In this document: one piece after another, positions 6,900-8,589 of the stretch
How the letters are laid out: each line of letters opens with the position of its first letter
Numbering within the stretch: the first letter of the stretch is position 1
Assembly (NCBI GenBank): GCA_030430725.1
Contig: JAUIKP010000123.1
Location: 1-8,589, forward strand
Length of the DNA: 8,589 bases
Origin: Nitrospiria bacterium
GTDB taxonomy: Bacteria > Nitrospirota > Nitrospiria > Nitrospirales > UBA8639
Reading direction: 5' to 3'
The notes under the pieces: generated by a model
Databases searched by the model: none
What the model was told of the DNA's origin: nothing
The model's input: the letters and a program-made list of their open reading frames with translations, nothing else
Translations under genes and position numbers: made by a program

Positions 6900-8108
6900 T
6901 CAGAAAGGGTAGTTGAGGCCAGCAAATACCGCTCCGCCTTCCCGACTGTACCCCCAATCCACCCGAGCCATGACGTTGGGGCGAACAATGGCCCGAAATC
7001 CTACTCCAGGTGTAATTTCCCAATCATGAAATTGACGAAATTCAAAATCCTTATAGGTTCTCCCCATATCTACAAATGGCGTTAATTCACTTTCTATACT
7101 GACATTGAACATCTTCACTCCAAATAAATGTATACGTTCTTCCACATTAAATGCCACCATATGTTTATCAATAAACCGGTCCCTCCCGTATCCTCTCAGG
7201 TTGTCTTCTCCTCCCAAGGAACTTTGTTCGTAAAAGGGTATCCCATCGCCGAAACTTAATTGCAGCATCGCTCGTGCCACAAAAATATAGCGTTTGGAGG
7301 GACTCGGAATCAGATGTCTGAAATCAAATCCCGACCGAAAATACATCAGATCCTCTTCCTTCCCGAAATCAAAGTTTTGAGCCAACTCCCCAAAAGCCTC
7401 AACGCGGGTGCCTGCAGTGGGGGTATTCAGATTGTCTCTGGAATCATATTGGAACACGAGACGGTGGGCCAAGATCGTCGCACCTTTTATCCCCGGGTCC
7501 TCCGGGAAACGATCCTTAGTATATGGCTCGTCATCTACGCCTCCCGGTTGAATTTCGACATCTCGAAACCTTTGATTAACCGATAATCGCGTCACATCAT
7601 TCAAATGGATGCCAAAGTTCCAATGAATTTGAATTTCACGTCCTGTATAGTTTGTTTCATTGCCTTTGGGAGTGGTTTGCCCTAAGCCATAAAACCGTTT
7701 AGTCGCATTTTTAAAAAATTGCGCTCCCACATCAACAAAGAACAGCCCCTCGATAAACCCAGGGTCTTGGTAACGAAACTTCAGCTTTCGTTCAATTTCC
7801 TCGGTATACGAACCGACCGTCTCCAATTGCCTCCCGCCAGACCAATAATGAAAATAGTTCAAGGTTCCCCGGACACCTAAAAATGAATTGTGAATCAACA
7901 TCGGGGCAAAGAGAGAGCGAAGGTTACCTTCCGCATCTGAATTCAATGCTGGCGCAATCAGCCCAAAGTCTTGCCCATCATTTTTGGAAGTAGAAACCGC
8001 AGGAACCACAAAAAAAGAATTTTCGGCGAGAACCAGGGAAGAGGGAAGGATAACGCCGCCTAAGGCCAGGCACGACAATGCCACGGCCAACAAACGAAAC
8101 GATATCAC
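6900..8108 (-). CDS. Omp85/BamA-family outer-membrane barrel protein without POTRA domains
   Basis: This 402-residue protein has a signal peptide (about 1-28, ending VLA before Glu29) and a region that matches the C-terminal surface-antigen (D15) barrel of the Omp85 superfamily. The diagnostic motif LGGEDNLRGYGRDRF (298-312) holds the LRGY of the conserved loop L6. YDSRDNLNTPTAGTRV (221-236) is the typical DxRDN...P..G strand, and FDFRHLIP (261-268) follows the family pattern. The chain ends in AGLNYPF with a terminal phenylalanine, as in barrel assembly signals. BamA and TamA carry several POTRA domains before the barrel; here the mature N-terminus enters strand-like sequence directly, leaving no room for one. 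The start is GTG (8106-8108), chosen because AAGGAG lies eight bases upstream, overlapping the TAA of the MlaC gene. It could insert proteins, move lipids or be a simple pore. Family confident, function open. Confidence 0.88.
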   Translation of the reverse strand: MISFRLLAVALSCLALGGVILPSSLVLAENSFFVVPAVSTSKNDGQDFGLIAPALNSDAEGNLRSLFAPMLIHNSFLGVRGTLNYFHYWSGGRQLETVGSYTEEIERKLKFRYQDPGFIEGLFFVDVGAQFFKNATKRFYGLGQTTPKGNETNYTGREIQIHWNFGIHLNDVTRLSVNQRFRDVEIQPGGVDDEPYTKDRFPEDPGIKGATILAHRLVFQYDSRDNLNTPTAGTRVEAFGELAQNFDFGKEEDLMYFRSGFDFRHLIPSPSKRYIFVARAMLQLSFGDGIPFYEQSSLGGEDNLRGYGRDRFIDKHMVAFNVEERIHLFGVKMFNVSIESELTPFVDMGRTYKDFEFRQFHDWEITPGVGFRAIVRPNVMARVDWGYSREGGAVFAGLNYPF

Positions 8109-8123
8109 AAAACCGACTCCTTA
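8109..8123 (-). promoter_or_regulatory. Shine-Dalgarno overlapping the mlaC stop codon
   Basis: The sequence TAAGGAG combines the TAA stop of the upstream gene (8123-8121) with a full AAGGAG ribosome site, eight bases before the GTG at 8108. It settles the GTG start of the Omp85-like gene and shows that the two genes are translationally coupled. Confidence 0.8.
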
Positions 8124-8589
8124 GGACGAAGTCCCCAGGTCGGCTTTTGAACGAAGTTTCTCGAGAAGAGCTTCAAACGATGAGGAGTTAATAATACGGG
8201 AAAATTGCCCACGGTAGTTTTTCATCAAACTCACTCCATCAATCACCACGTCATACACCCTCCACTCTCCATTTTTTTGCAATAGACGATAGTCCAAGGG
8301 TATTTGGACTTTCGGAGACACCACTTTGGTCTGGACTTCAGCAAAATTTCCCTTTTCACGCTCTTTCAGGTATTCCACTTCCTCCCCTGAGTACCCGTCT
8401 ACATTGCCGACGTAGGAATTTGCCAAAAACTGCTGGAATAAAGTTACAAATTCCTGTTGTTGCTCTGGACTTAACTTCTTCCACTGGGAAGCCAGGGTAC
8501 GTTTGGCCATTTCGCCATAATCAAATCGCTTCCCGATAATTTCTTCAAGCTTTGCACGCCGTTCCGTCTGTCTGGCAGGATCCTTCAAG
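8121..8589 (-). CDS. mlaC: MlaC/Ttg2D-family phospholipid-binding protein (HpnM-like), C-terminal part
   Basis: The frame is open to the right window edge, so the start and signal peptide are missing; about 156 codons remain of a family usually near 200 residues. MlaC-type proteins are periplasmic carriers that shuttle phospholipid between the inner-membrane MlaFEDB complex and the outer membrane; HpnM is the hopanoid-cluster member. Visible family features, numbered from the first full codon, are FDYGEMAKRTLASQWKKLSP (22-41), EQQQEFVTLFQQFLANSY (42-59), YSGEEVEYL (66-74) and IPLDYRL (96-102). The signature GEWRVYDVVIDGVSLMKNYR (107-126) lies near the C-terminus. The gene is followed directly by the Omp85-like barrel gene. 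The symbol is by family; with hpnH nearby an hpnM-type role is equally possible. The other mla genes may lie outside the window. Confidence 0.88.
   Translation of the reverse strand, partial: LKDPARQTERRAKLEEIIGKRFDYGEMAKRTLASQWKKLSPEQQQEFVTLFQQFLANSYVGNVDGYSGEEVEYLKEREKGNFAEVQTKVVSPKVQIPLDYRLLQKNGEWRVYDVVIDGVSLMKNYRGQFSRIINSSSFEALLEKLRSKADLGTSS

Overview
The window comes from a Gram-negative bacterium that makes hopanoids. The protein sequences look most like Nitrospira or a relative in Nitrospirota; that is judged from protein character alone and is an inference. Every gene recognised lies on the minus strand, so transcription runs from right to left, and coordinates below are on the plus strand.

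In transcription order, the right end (8589 to 6114) carries a cell-envelope block. It holds the 3' part of an MlaC/Ttg2D-family phospholipid-binding protein (HpnM-like), then an Omp85-type 16-strand outer-membrane barrel protein that has no POTRA domains, then an exported TPR protein. The first two are coupled, with the Shine-Dalgarno of the barrel gene overlapping the stop of mlaC. A 150-base gap with a good promoter (TTGACA, 17-base spacer, extended -10) then leads into dxs and ispG, the first and the sixth enzyme of the MEP isoprenoid pathway. These two are only 9 bases apart and in the same frame. Next come a tRNA-Cys(GCA) gene with its own promoter, hpnH (the radical SAM enzyme that joins adenosine to a hopanoid) and a small conserved-looking protein of unknown function.

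From 1144 down to 167 there is almost 1 kb without a convincing gene; it holds one plausible minus-strand terminator and one further inverted repeat. The left edge has the first 55 codons of a proline-rich lipoprotein, cut by the window.

Together the genes suggest a membrane-lipid locus: Dxs and IspG supply isoprenoid precursors, HpnH starts the extension of the hopanoid side chain, and the MlaC and Omp85-like proteins could move lipid across, or build, the outer membrane. The best leads are an asparagine replacing the usual histidine in the conserved DxxHQ motif of Dxs, the in-frame dxs/ispG junction, a palindrome over the -35 of the tRNA-Cys promoter, the POTRA-less barrel beside MlaC, and the unknown protein after hpnH. 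I do not see a clearly new multi-gene system.
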